From: JAVBLU01 sp031553225
GTDB taxonomy: Bacteria > Bacillota > Clostridia > Christensenellales > UBA1750
DNA length: 64,000 bases
Assembly (NCBI GenBank): GCA_031553225.1
Contig: JAVBLU010000042.1
Span: 24,953 to 88,952, forward strand
Direction of reading: 5' to 3'
The notes under the pieces were generated by a model. The model did not search any database. It was not told the DNA's origin and saw only the letters and a program-made list of their open reading frames with translations. Both the position numbers and the translations under genes were made by a program. Of this stretch, positions 24,832 to 32,129 are shown in pieces (position 1 is the stretch's first letter; each line of letters opens with the position of its first letter).

Positions 24832-26601
24832 CTAGTAGCGGTTGCCGGGCAGCAGCTGGCGCTTGCCGCCCGCAGCGGCAGGGGCTAGGTGTTCTTGGCC
24901 CTGCGCTTCGCGCAGGCGGAAGCGGCCGATGAGCTCCTGCAGGGCCGAGGCCTGCGCGGACATCACCTGCGCGGCGGCGGCCGATTCCTCCGCCGTGGCG
25001 GAGTTGCTCTGCACGACCGTGGAGATCTGCCCGATGCCCATGTTCAGATCGTTGATGACGGAGGTCTGCTCGCCGCACGCTTCGGAGATCTGCTGGATGA
25101 GCACGAGGTTGTCGCGCGCGCTGCCGCCCACCAGCTCCAGGCTCCGGTTCGTGTTCTGCACGATGTCGTTGCCGTGGCTGACGTGCACGGTGCTCTGGTC
25201 GATGAGCTGCGCGGTCTCCTTGGCGGCCGCGGAGGACTTGGAGGCCAGGTTGCGCACCTCCTCGGCCACCACCGCGAACCCGCGGCCGTGCTGCCCGGCG
25301 CGCGCCGCCTCCACCGAGGCGTTCAGCGCCAGAATGTTCGTTTGGAAAGCGATCTCGTCGATCACCTTGATCACCTTGATGATGTTCTGCGAGCTCTCGG
25401 AGATGCTGCGCATGGCCGCCAGCATGGCGTTCATGGACGCCATGCTTCCGCCCATCAGCTCGCCTGCGTGGTTGGTCACCTTCAGCGACTGGCGCGCTTT
25501 TTCGGCGTTGCCCTCCACCTTGGCGGACACCTGCTGAAGCGAGGCAGAGAACTGCTGCACGGACGCGGCCTGCTGCGTGGTGCCCGAGGCAAGCGTCTGG
25601 GCCGCCTGCGCCACCTGTGCGGACCCGGCCGTCACCTGCGCGGCGGCGCTGCTGATCTCCGCGAACATGGCGTTCAGCTGATCGCTCATCTGCTGAAGGG
25701 CCGAGCCGAGCACGTCCTGCTCGGACTGCATCGCTACTTCCGCGCTCAAGTCGCCCTGCGCAATCCGTTCAAGCACGGCCGCCTTTTCCTGCAGCACGTC
25801 GACCATCAGTTGAAACGCCCGCGCGGTGCGGCCAAACTCGTCGCGCCTGTGAGCGCTTTCCTTCATGCCTGCCTGCAACTTGGCGTCAAGCCGCAGGTTT
25901 CCGGTTTGCCCCACCTGCTCCGCAACGGCGGTAAGCGCGCCGATGGGCCGCGTCATGGTGCGGTTGAGCGACACGCCGATGAAGGTGACGAACAGGAAGC
26001 TCACGCCGAAGACGACGAGCAGGAGCGTGGTCATCGAGCTCGCCACATTCCCGATCTCGGCGTCGCGCGCGGCGGCCGCCGCGGCGTTTTCCGCCTTGCA
26101 GACGCGGAATTGGTCGATCATATCGCCGATGCGGCCGTCGATGGCCTCCATGGCCGTGTTCGCGCCCTCCACATCGCCCGCCTTAATGAGGGCGAACACC
26201 TGGGGCGCGGCGGGCAGGAATACGTCGGTAAAAGCCGCCAGGCCCTTGTCGTACGCCGCGCGCGCCTTGCCGGACATGCTCGACTGGCCGAACGTGGCCA
26301 AAAGAGCCTGCGTTTCGCGGTTCAGCCGCTCCACATCCGCCCGGTAACCCTCCACGGTCTGCGGCTCATCCGCGGCCAAAATGGCCATGTCGAACGAGCT
26401 GGAGGCGATGAGCAGGTTCTCCACCGCCTGGCCGACGGTGTTGAGGGGCAGCATCTGCTCCTCGTAGAGGTCGGCCGCGCTTTGGTTGGCCTGCGCAAGC
26501 CCGAAAACGCCCGCCCCGCCCATCACAAGGGTGGACAGCAGCACGCAGCAGATAACGAGAATGATCTTGGAATTGATGGATATATGATCGAACCAGCGCA
26601 T
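24832..26601 (-). CDS. Methyl-accepting chemotaxis protein
   Basis: This is a chemoreceptor that senses a ligand outside the membrane and controls CheA through CheW/CheV. The 589-residue protein starts at ATG 26601 (MRWFDHISINSK) with GGAGGT upstream. A first membrane helix (about 12-35) and an extracellular four-helix-bundle-like domain (about 36-190) come first. A second helix (SSMTTLLLVVFGVSFLFVTF), a HAMP domain and a long cytoplasmic coiled coil follow. The signalling tip is well preserved (AFQTNILALNASVEAARAG, GRGFAVVAEEVRNLA). The ligand is unknown. It is separate from the che operon, and a possible sigma-D-like promoter lies upstream. Confidence 0.95.
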   Translation of the reverse strand: MRWFDHISINSKIILVICCVLLSTLVMGGAGVFGLAQANQSAADLYEEQMLPLNTVGQAVENLLIASSSFDMAILAADEPQTVEGYRADVERLNRETQALLATFGQSSMSGKARAAYDKGLAAFTDVFLPAAPQVFALIKAGDVEGANTAMEAIDGRIGDMIDQFRVCKAENAAAAAARDAEIGNVASSMTTLLLVVFGVSFLFVTFIGVSLNRTMTRPIGALTAVAEQVGQTGNLRLDAKLQAGMKESAHRRDEFGRTARAFQLMVDVLQEKAAVLERIAQGDLSAEVAMQSEQDVLGSALQQMSDQLNAMFAEISSAAAQVTAGSAQVAQAAQTLASGTTQQAASVQQFSASLQQVSAKVEGNAEKARQSLKVTNHAGELMGGSMASMNAMLAAMRSISESSQNIIKVIKVIDEIAFQTNILALNASVEAARAGQHGRGFAVVAEEVRNLASKSSAAAKETAQLIDQSTVHVSHGNDIVQNTNRSLELVGGSARDNLVLIQQISEACGEQTSVINDLNMGIGQISTVVQSNSATAEESAAAAQVMSAQASALQELIGRFRLREAQGQEHLAPAAAGGKRQLLPGNRY

Positions 26602-26666
26602 GAGGTTACCTCCGCTTTCTGCAGCTCGCGAACGGCTTGGGCGAACGTCCGGGTTGTCCACCTGTA

Positions 26667-26692
26667 TTATCGAAAAAGCAAGCGTCTTTCTA
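26667..26692 (-). promoter_or_regulatory. Possible sigma-D (motility sigma) promoter of the chemoreceptor gene
   Basis: On the minus strand TAGA, 14 nt and TTCGATAA resemble the Bacillus sigma-D pattern TAAA-N15-GCCGATAT (3/4 and about 6/8 matches). The region has no good TTGACA/TATAAT pair. It is plausible for a chemoreceptor but weak. Confidence 0.35.
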
Positions 26693-26835
26693 AAGTGCGG
26701 ACGGCAACAAATCGCACAGGCGGCCGCTTTGCGTGCGCAGCGCAGGCCGCCCGGCGGCGCGTTGCTGCCGCGGGCGGCCTGCGGATGCTTTTATGCGAAT
26801 GAGGAGGACACAGGAAAAGTCCGGCAGAAGGCCCG

Positions 26836-27222
26836 CTACGGCGTCACCTGGCAGCGCGCGCAGGCCGCCGCGCTGCCGCTATGCTGCCGCAGCGCCTGCG
26901 CACCCCACGCCCCCAGCTGCGCCAGGGCGGGCAGGATGCTTTGCCCCTTGTCGGTTAGGGCGTACTCCACGCGCGGGGGCACCTCGTTGTACTGCGTTCT
27001 TTGCACCATGCCCGCCGCCTCCAGATCTTTGAGGGACTGTGAGAGCATCATGTTCGTTATGCCCGCAAGGCGCCGCCGAATGGTGCTGTACCGCACGGGC
27101 TGCCCGTCGGCCAGCATGCACAAAATGGGCAGCCTCCATTTGCCGCCCACCACGTCCATGGCGTAACGCAAGGGGCACAGCTGATCCTGAATGTCGGCCT
27201 CTCCTCCGGCCTGCAACTGCAT
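26836..27222 (-). CDS. HxlR-family transcriptional regulator
   Basis: This is a 128-residue winged-helix DNA-binding protein. It has the HxlR pattern near the N terminus, CPLRYAMDVVGGKWRLPIL with a single Cys before the helix. The recognition helix region RRRLAGITNMMLSQSLKDLE and wing VEYALTDKGQSILPAL follow. HxlR proteins often respond to aldehydes, oxidants or quinones through the N-terminal Cys and regulate a divergent gene. Here the divergent partner is a PPOX-fold gene 136 nt away. The start is ATG 27222, preceded by GAGGAGG. Inverted repeats in the shared intergenic region are candidate binding sites. Confidence 0.88.
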   Translation of the reverse strand: MQLQAGGEADIQDQLCPLRYAMDVVGGKWRLPILCMLADGQPVRYSTIRRRLAGITNMMLSQSLKDLEAAGMVQRTQYNEVPPRVEYALTDKGQSILPALAQLGAWGAQALRQHSGSAAACARCQVTP

Positions 27223-27242
27223 GAAAGGGCCTCCTCGCTTAT

Positions 27243-27309
27243 GGTATTTTCCGCGATACCTAGTCAGAGAAATCTGCGTACTTGCTATACGCATACCAAG
27301 CGCTATAAT
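27243..27309. promoter_or_regulatory. Divergent promoter/operator region between hxlR-like and PPOX genes
   Basis: The plus-strand promoter is TTGCTA (27282-27287), 16 nt, TATAAT (27304-27309). An inverted repeat TGCGTA-N7-TACGCA (27275-27293) straddles its -35 box. Another, GGTAT-N8-ATACC (27243-27260), lies nearer hxlR. Both are plausible sites for the HxlR dimer. Confidence 0.6.
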
Positions 27310-27358
27310 CATCATATCGCGCGGAAGCGCCGATGGCAAGACAAAGGAGCTGTGCATC

Positions 27359-27754
27359 ATGGGACAGGTTATGGAGTTTCTGCAGGCCAACCGGGTGTTC
27401 TACTTGGCCACCACGGACGGAACCGCCGCGCACGTGCGGCCGCTTGGGTTTGTGATGGAGTGGGAGGGGCGTCTTGCGTTTTGCACCTCCAACCAAAAGG
27501 ACATGTACCGCCAGATGCTCGCCCATCCGCAGGTGGAAATCTGCTGCATGGACGAGCAGATGAACACGCTGCGCATCGCCGGCAAGGCCGTGTTTTGCAC
27601 CAGCGCGGAGAGCCAGCGGCGGGCGCTGGAGGTGATGCCCGGGCTTTCGCGGCTGTACGCCGTGGGCGACGGCAAGTTTGAGATCTTCTGCATCGAAGGC
27701 GGCAGGGCCGTGTGCGCCACCATGCGGGGCGAGACCACGCAGCTGCCGCTGTAG
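27359..27754 (+). CDS. Pyridoxamine 5'-phosphate oxidase-fold (flavin-binding) protein
   Basis: The 131-residue protein starts at ATG 27359 (MGQVMEFLQANRVFYLATTD), with AAAGGAG upstream. It matches the short PPOX-like/general stress family, which has a split beta-barrel that usually binds FMN or F420. Visible blocks are AHVRPLGFVMEWEGRLAFCT, NQKDMYRQM and a C-terminal beta strand run. Such proteins are often oxidoreductases of unknown substrate. It is divergent from an HxlR regulator and 12 nt upstream of a radical SAM gene, so the pair is probably co-expressed under redox or aldehyde control. Confidence 0.85.
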   Translation: MGQVMEFLQANRVFYLATTDGTAAHVRPLGFVMEWEGRLAFCTSNQKDMYRQMLAHPQVEICCMDEQMNTLRIAGKAVFCTSAESQRRALEVMPGLSRLYAVGDGKFEIFCIEGGRAVCATMRGETTQLPL

Positions 27755-27766
27755 CGGGAACAGCCG

Positions 27767-28861
27767 ATGGACATAAGCGCTTATCTCTCCAGCGGCATAC
27801 GCGACATTGCCGGCACGCTTGCCCGGTTCTACCTGGGCAACCCCGGCGGACGCGCCTTTCTTGCGGACATGGCGGCGGCCGTGCCGCGCAGCGCCCGGCG
27901 GCGGAAAAAGCATGAGAAGGCGGGCGCGCACGTGCCGCCGTTCCTCATTTGCAGCGTCGCCTCCCGCTGCAACCTCAGCTGCCGGGGGTGTTACGCGCGC
28001 GCAAACGGCGCGTGCGGCCAAGATGCCGACGCCGACATGAGCGACGCGGATTGGCGGCGTGTGTTCGCGGAGGCGGCGGCCCTGGGCGTTTCCTTCATTT
28101 TGCTCGCCGGAGGCGAACCCCTCATGCGACCCGGCGTTCTGGAGGCGGCGGCGCAGACGCCGGACGTGGTGTTCCCCGTATTTACGAACGGCACGCTTCT
28201 GGACGAGGGCTTCCTTGCGTTCTTCGACCGGCACCGCCGCCTGATCCCCGTGCTCAGTCTGGAGGGCGACGCCGCAGCGACGGACGAGCGGCGGGGCAGC
28301 GGCGTGCACGCGGCGCTGCAAACAGCCATGGCGCAGCTGGCGGCGCGCGGCGCGCTCTTTGGCGCGTCCATCACCGTTACGGCGCAGAACATGCGCGCCG
28401 TAACGGAGGGCTCGTTCCTGTCCGATCTGCGCAGCCGGGGCTGCGGCATCGTGTTCTTTGTGGACTATGTGCCCGCCGAGGAAGGCACGCAGGAACTCGC
28501 GCTGAGCGATGAGGGTCTGACGGAGCTGAAGGGCCGCCTGGCGGCGCTGCGCGCCGACCCGCGCAACGCGGGGATCAACCTGCTCTCCTTTCCCGGCGAC
28601 GAGGATGAAATGGGCGGATGCCTGGCGGCCGGGCGCGGGTTCTTCCACATCAACAGCCGGGGCGGCGCGGAGCCATGCCCTTTCTCTCCTTACTCGGCCG
28701 TGAACCTGAAGGACGGCACGCTGATGGACGCGCTGCGTTCCCCATTTTTCGCCCGGGTGCGCGAGGTGGGTGCGGAGGCTGCCGCGCGGCGCGAAGGCGG
28801 GTGCGCGCTGTTCACGCACCGGGAGGACGTGCTGGCCGCTCTGCAGGGCGAGGACGCTTAG
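27767..28861 (+). CDS. Radical SAM protein with SPASM-like C terminus, function unknown
   Basis: Radical SAM enzymes cleave SAM at a [4Fe-4S] cluster to make a radical. The 364-residue protein has a 55-residue basic N-terminal extension. The cluster motif CNLSCRGCYA (CxxxCxxC) is near residue 68, followed by GGEPLMRPGVLEAA and the TNGTLLDEGF strand. C-terminal Cys residues in GGCLAAGRG, EPCPFSP and GGCALF resemble a shortened SPASM/twitch auxiliary-cluster domain. Close spacing to the upstream PPOX gene points to a two-gene unit. No peptide substrate gene, transporter or maturase is next to it, so the substrate is unknown. Confidence 0.85.
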   Translation: MDISAYLSSGIRDIAGTLARFYLGNPGGRAFLADMAAAVPRSARRRKKHEKAGAHVPPFLICSVASRCNLSCRGCYARANGACGQDADADMSDADWRRVFAEAAALGVSFILLAGGEPLMRPGVLEAAAQTPDVVFPVFTNGTLLDEGFLAFFDRHRRLIPVLSLEGDAAATDERRGSGVHAALQTAMAQLAARGALFGASITVTAQNMRAVTEGSFLSDLRSRGCGIVFFVDYVPAEEGTQELALSDEGLTELKGRLAALRADPRNAGINLLSFPGDEDEMGGCLAAGRGFFHINSRGGAEPCPFSPYSAVNLKDGTLMDALRSPFFARVREVGAEAAARREGGCALFTHREDVLAALQGEDA

Positions 28862-29437
28862 GGGCTTGGCGCACGCGGCGCGGGGGGCGGCGGGCAGCGC
28901 CCACATACGAAAGCCGGCGTCCAATACGGCGCCGGCTCGGCTTGTGAAAAGCCCACGCCTTTGCGATGCAGGCAGCGCGCAAAGCGCCCGGCGTTTTCCG
29001 CGGCGCACGTACCCGGCACCCATGGCGCGCCTTACGCTTTTGATGCAGGCGATGTTACTTTTCCAGGCGGTGCATCATGTTTTTATCAGCAGAGAATTAC
29101 ACTTCACCCGTTTCTTCATTTGCGCCTTTACTCAGCTCAACTATCAAGTGTCCGGAACCATATACCCGTATGTCTTTGAGGATTCCGCGTTTGCTGCTGA
29201 TTGAATCGCAACATACGCAGGTTTGGCGTTATAGCTGTTCTCGTTTTCGCAAGCAATGCTTCCATCTCGCCGAAAACCGCTGCCCCGCTTGTTCGGGCGA
29301 ACCCCAAGACCCTCTCATTCACCCCCAAATGGGGTGCATGTGAAGCCGGCGGAACCGGCTGCTTGTGGGGCAAAAATGAAGTGGGCAAATGGATAATCAA
29401 GCTGCCTGAATGCTTTGTGCTTGTAGCGGCATTGCGC
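28862..29437. other. Intergenic stretch with AT-richer half and possible gene remnants
   Basis: No intact gene is supported. The first 150 nt keep the GC-rich style of the neighbours, including a GCCGGCG/CGCCGGC hairpin near 28914-28937. From about 29040 the sequence becomes AT-richer. A minus-strand stretch at 29097-29204 reads as a plausible protein C terminus. Short overlapping frames in other directions give no recognisable protein. A small AGCCGG/CCGGCT hairpin lies at 29344-29360. Confidence 0.4.
29097..29204 (-). pseudogene. Possible C-terminal fragment of a lost gene
   Basis: A 35-codon run on the minus strand ends in TAA at 29099-29097. Its composition looks protein-like (KDIRVYGSGHLIVEL, KGANEETGEV), unlike a random shadow frame. 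It has no start, no ribosome site and is interrupted upstream. It may be the tail of a gene from the mobile element that brought the AT-rich island. I cannot assign a family. Confidence 0.25.
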
Positions 29438-30397
29438 CTATTTTGCGTGTTCTGCCTTTATTCCAATCGGGAAATAGTATTCGGCCTGTTGGTATCCCAA
29501 GAGGTTTTTATGAGGGCCGAATGCATGAAACATCACATGGTGTCCGGGACGGTCATCATACATTAGTCTATCGTGTTCAGCCAGCCATTCATTTATATTG
29601 TTATATGCCTTGACCAGAGTGTTGGCGTCCCAATCATGGGTGACGGCGGTTGCAAAAAGTCCGCCTTCAAATGTAAAAATTTCGAAGCCATCGGTATCTT
29701 CTTCACTTACCCAATCTTCAATGGCATACCACCATACAGCAGGGCCCGTGCCCGGCGGAGCTACATGAACCATGAAATCTCTTGGAAAAAACCTGTCTTT
29801 CCTCTGTTCGTCAAGTTTGTTCCATACATTTTCAAATCGCCTGATCGTTTCCTCGTCACCGCTTCCGGAGGTGATCATTCTGCATGCAGACAGCTGAACG
29901 ATTCTGATGTCCGTTCTTTTTTCGAGTTTCTCCGTCACCGCAATTAAGCGGTTCACGTTTGAGGGTTTCCCTATATAGTCAATGTTGATCAACTGAGTTT
30001 CAATGCCTTTGGCCTTTTCATAAAGCATTTTTACATTGGCATCACTATGAAAATCCATTTGCTCAATATGCTGAATAAACCCAAGCACAATTTCCTTCAG
30101 CTCATGCAACAACGCGACTTCGTCGTCGATGTTCTGGACCTTTTTGCCTAAAACCTCCAGCACGACGTCAGACCCGGACGCTGCGAATATGCGTCGGATG
30201 TCTCTGACGCTGATGTTGAGCTTCCGCAGAATCAGAATTTGCTCGAGCCGTTTAATCGCGGTTTCGTCATACATTCTATAGGCGTAATCTGCGCTCCGGG
30301 TGCTGGCGATGAGGCCCATATCTTCGTAATACCGCAGCGTGCGCGCCGTGATGTCGTACTTACTTGAAACCTCTTGAATTCTTATTAGATCGTTCAT
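29438..30397 (-). CDS. MerR-family regulator with C-terminal effector-binding domain
   Basis: This is a 319-residue transcription activator. The N-terminal MerR HTH is clear (IQEVSSKYDITARTLRYYED, RMYDETAIKRLEQILILRKL), then a dimerisation coiled coil (about 75-140). A C-terminal GyrI-like small-molecule-binding domain of about 160 residues is rich in Trp/Tyr/Asp (AVWWYAIEDWVSEEDTDG, HHVMFHAFGP). MerR/BmrR-like proteins of this build sense drugs or other hydrophobic ligands. Base composition is clearly AT-richer than the neighbours, suggesting acquisition. Its promoter has the 19-bp spacer and internal dyad typical of MerR control, so it is probably autoregulated. No transporter target is adjacent. 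Confidence 0.9.
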   Translation of the reverse strand: MNDLIRIQEVSSKYDITARTLRYYEDMGLIASTRSADYAYRMYDETAIKRLEQILILRKLNISVRDIRRIFAASGSDVVLEVLGKKVQNIDDEVALLHELKEIVLGFIQHIEQMDFHSDANVKMLYEKAKGIETQLINIDYIGKPSNVNRLIAVTEKLEKRTDIRIVQLSACRMITSGSGDEETIRRFENVWNKLDEQRKDRFFPRDFMVHVAPPGTGPAVWWYAIEDWVSEEDTDGFEIFTFEGGLFATAVTHDWDANTLVKAYNNINEWLAEHDRLMYDDRPGHHVMFHAFGPHKNLLGYQQAEYYFPIGIKAEHAK

Positions 30398-30442
30398 GTC
30401 TTGTGCCCCTCTGTTTTAGTAGGCTGTATCACCTCTAAAAAG

Positions 30443-30473
30443 AGAATAACCGCTTCCCCAAAGGAAGAGTCAA
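30443..30473 (-). promoter_or_regulatory. MerR-type promoter/operator (19-bp spacer with dyad)
   Basis: On the minus strand TTGACT (30473-30468), a 19-nt spacer and TATTCT (30448-30443). The spacer contains CTTCC-TTTGG-GGAAG, a dyad centred between the boxes. Over-long 19-bp spacers with a central dyad are the hallmark of MerR-activated promoters. Confidence 0.8.
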
Positions 30474-30527
30474 GAGGTAACACCCATTTTAACATATCAC
30501 AGCGAAACAGGCGTACTATGCGCCAAA

Positions 30528-30579
30528 TAAAAGACAAATGCGAACGCCTCGCCGATGAAAATCGGTTGAGGGTTCGCAT
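30528..30579 (-). terminator. Intrinsic terminator of tRNA-Ser
   Basis: Read on the minus strand, ATGCGAAC, CCTC and CCGAT pair with ATCGG, GAGG and GTTCGCAT around a TTTC loop, followed by TTGTCTTTTA. It lies about 11 nt after the CCA end of the tRNA. Confidence 0.85.
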
Positions 30580-30589
30580 ATAGCCCCAA

Positions 30590-30680
30590 TGGCGGAGAGT
30601 CAGGGATTTGAACCCTGGGACGGGTATAAGCCGTCACACGATTTCCAGTCGTGCGCCTTAGACCACTCAGCCAACTCTCC
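30590..30680 (-). tRNA. tRNA-Ser (anticodon GGA)
   Basis: The 91-nt gene has acceptor arms GGAGAGT/ACTCTCC, a G discriminator and an encoded CCA. The D arm reads GGCTGAGTGGTCTAAGGC. The anticodon stem-loop is ACGACTGGAAATCGT with anticodon GGA. A long variable arm typical of class II tRNAs follows, and the T arm is CAGGGTTCAAATCCCTG. It decodes UCC/UCU. A sigma-A promoter and a terminator flank it. Its 3' end faces the AT-rich MerR island. Confidence 0.96.
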
Positions 30681-30700
30681 ACGGCGGGTCACGGTTATGT

Positions 30701-30729
30701 ATCATAGCACAGCGGAAGGAAAAAAGCAA
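30701..30729 (-). promoter_or_regulatory. Sigma-A promoter of tRNA-Ser
   Basis: On the minus strand TTGCTT (30729-30724), a 17-nt spacer and TATGAT (30706-30701), placed about 20 nt before the tRNA 5' end. Confidence 0.75.
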
Positions 30730-30792
30730 GCATATTCATGGCCCGGCGGCTGTGGTATGCTGTGGCCATTATGGAAAGGAGCGAGAGCGGAT

Positions 30793-32091
30793 ATGCTGCC
30801 CATTTGCGTAAGCGACGACGGCCATTTTTTAACCACTGCGGACGGCGCGCCCTTTTATTGGCTGGGCGACACGGCCTGGGAGCTTTTTCACCGCCTGAAC
30901 CGCGAGGACGCGGCGGCCTACCTAAGCGCCCGGGCCAGCCAGGGGTTCAACGTTGTGCAGGCCGTGGCCCTGTCGGAGTTTGAGGGCCTGAGCGTGCCCA
31001 ACGCCTTTGGCCGGACACCGCTTCTTAGGGACGAGTCCGGCGCGTACGATCCCTGCCTCGCAGACCTTGATGGCTTTTCTTACTGGCACTTCATGGACGA
31101 AGTGATCGGCATGGCGGAGGCGCGCGGGCTGTATGTGGCGCTGTTGCCCTCCTGGGGCGACAAATGGAACCGGATGTGGGGCAAGGGCCCGGAGATCTTC
31201 ACCCCCAAAAACGCCTTTTGCTATGGCAGATGGATCGGCGGGCGCTACGCCGGCCGTGCGAACGTGGTGTGGATGATGGGCGGCGACCGCCGCCTTGCGA
31301 GCGCGGAGCACCGCCTGATTGTGCGCGCCATGGCCGAGGGTATCCGCGCGGCGGGCGCGGCTCAGCTGATGACCTTCCACCCCGGCGGCGGCCATTCCTC
31401 CTCCGAGGACGTGCAGGAGGAAGGTTGGCTGCAGATGAACGCCATACAAAGCGGCCACGGCGCGCGCTGCCTGGACAGCTGGAAGCTGATCGCCGCCGAC
31501 CGCGGCCTCTCCCCCGTGCGGCCGGTGATCAACGCCGAACCGCGCTACGAGGATCATCCGGCCTACTTTCGCTCCAGCGCCGGGTACCTGTGGGGCGCGT
31601 GGGAAACGCGCGTGCACGCCTGGTGGGATCCCTTAAGCGGCGCGGCGGGCGTCACCTACGGCAACCACAGCGTTTGGTCCATGACCACGGAGGTGACGCC
31701 CTACTTCCCCTTCACCTGGCGGGAAGCGCTTTGGCACGAAGGGGCGCAGCAGGCGCGCATCCCCAAGGACGTGTGCCTGCGCTGGGCCCCCGTGCGCGAG
31801 CCTTGCCCGGAGCTGATCGCCGACCCGGGCGACGCGACCGGCCACATCGCCGCCTGCCGCTGCGGCGAAAACGCGCTGGTGTATTCGCCGCTCGGCCTGC
31901 CCTTCCGCGCGAACCTTCAGCTGCTTTCCCCGCGCGTGGAGCAGCCCGTGCGCGCCCGGTGGATCGATCCCCGCAGCGGCAAGCAGAGCGTAATCGGCCT
32001 GTTTCCGGGCGAGCCGTGCACGTTCGTGCCGCCCGCGCAGGGGCAGGGAAACGACTGGGCGCTGGTGCTGGAAACGCTGCGGGAGCGTTGA
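30793..32091 (+). CDS. DUF4038/GH140-like glycoside hydrolase
   Basis: The 432-residue protein belongs to the DUF4038 group that includes GH140 apiosidases and related retaining hydrolases. Visible are the entry motif DGAPFYWLGDTAWELFHRL, GFNVVQAVALSEFEG, WGDKWNRMWG, the probable acid/base Asp in VVWMMGGD and the probable nucleophile Glu in INAEPRYED. It has no signal peptide. I chose ATG 30793, with AGGAG 11 nt upstream. Upstream frames cross the tRNA and a candidate extended -10 box (TGTGGTATGCT, 30751-30761). The exact sugar substrate is unknown. Its last codons overlap the promoter of the next unit. Confidence 0.82.
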   Translation: MLPICVSDDGHFLTTADGAPFYWLGDTAWELFHRLNREDAAAYLSARASQGFNVVQAVALSEFEGLSVPNAFGRTPLLRDESGAYDPCLADLDGFSYWHFMDEVIGMAEARGLYVALLPSWGDKWNRMWGKGPEIFTPKNAFCYGRWIGGRYAGRANVVWMMGGDRRLASAEHRLIVRAMAEGIRAAGAAQLMTFHPGGGHSSSEDVQEEGWLQMNAIQSGHGARCLDSWKLIAADRGLSPVRPVINAEPRYEDHPAYFRSSAGYLWGAWETRVHAWWDPLSGAAGVTYGNHSVWSMTTEVTPYFPFTWREALWHEGAQQARIPKDVCLRWAPVREPCPELIADPGDATGHIAACRCGENALVYSPLGLPFRANLQLLSPRVEQPVRARWIDPRSGKQSVIGLFPGEPCTFVPPAQGQGNDWALVLETLRER

Positions 32092-32116
32092 CAATCGCCC
32101 GCCGCAGGCATATAAT
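32088..32116 (+). promoter_or_regulatory. Consensus sigma-A promoter of the cysE-cysS unit
   Basis: TTGACA (32088-32093), 17 nt and TATAAT (32111-32116), a perfect match to consensus. The -35 box overlaps the TGA stop codon of the GH140-like gene. Confidence 0.92.
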
Positions 32117-32129
32117 ATAGGCAATCGCA

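Noticed and set aside
28910..28940. Terminator after the radical SAM gene
   Set aside because: A GCCGGCG/CGCCGGC stem is present but no T run follows, so I did not call it.
29201..29566. A 121-codon plus-strand frame in the AT-rich island
   Set aside because: No ribosome site or recognisable fold, and it overlaps the end of the MerR gene in antisense.
30589..30792. Extension of the GH140-like gene upstream through the tRNA
   Set aside because: It would overlap tRNA-Ser and its promoter. The family start motif follows ATG 30793 closely.
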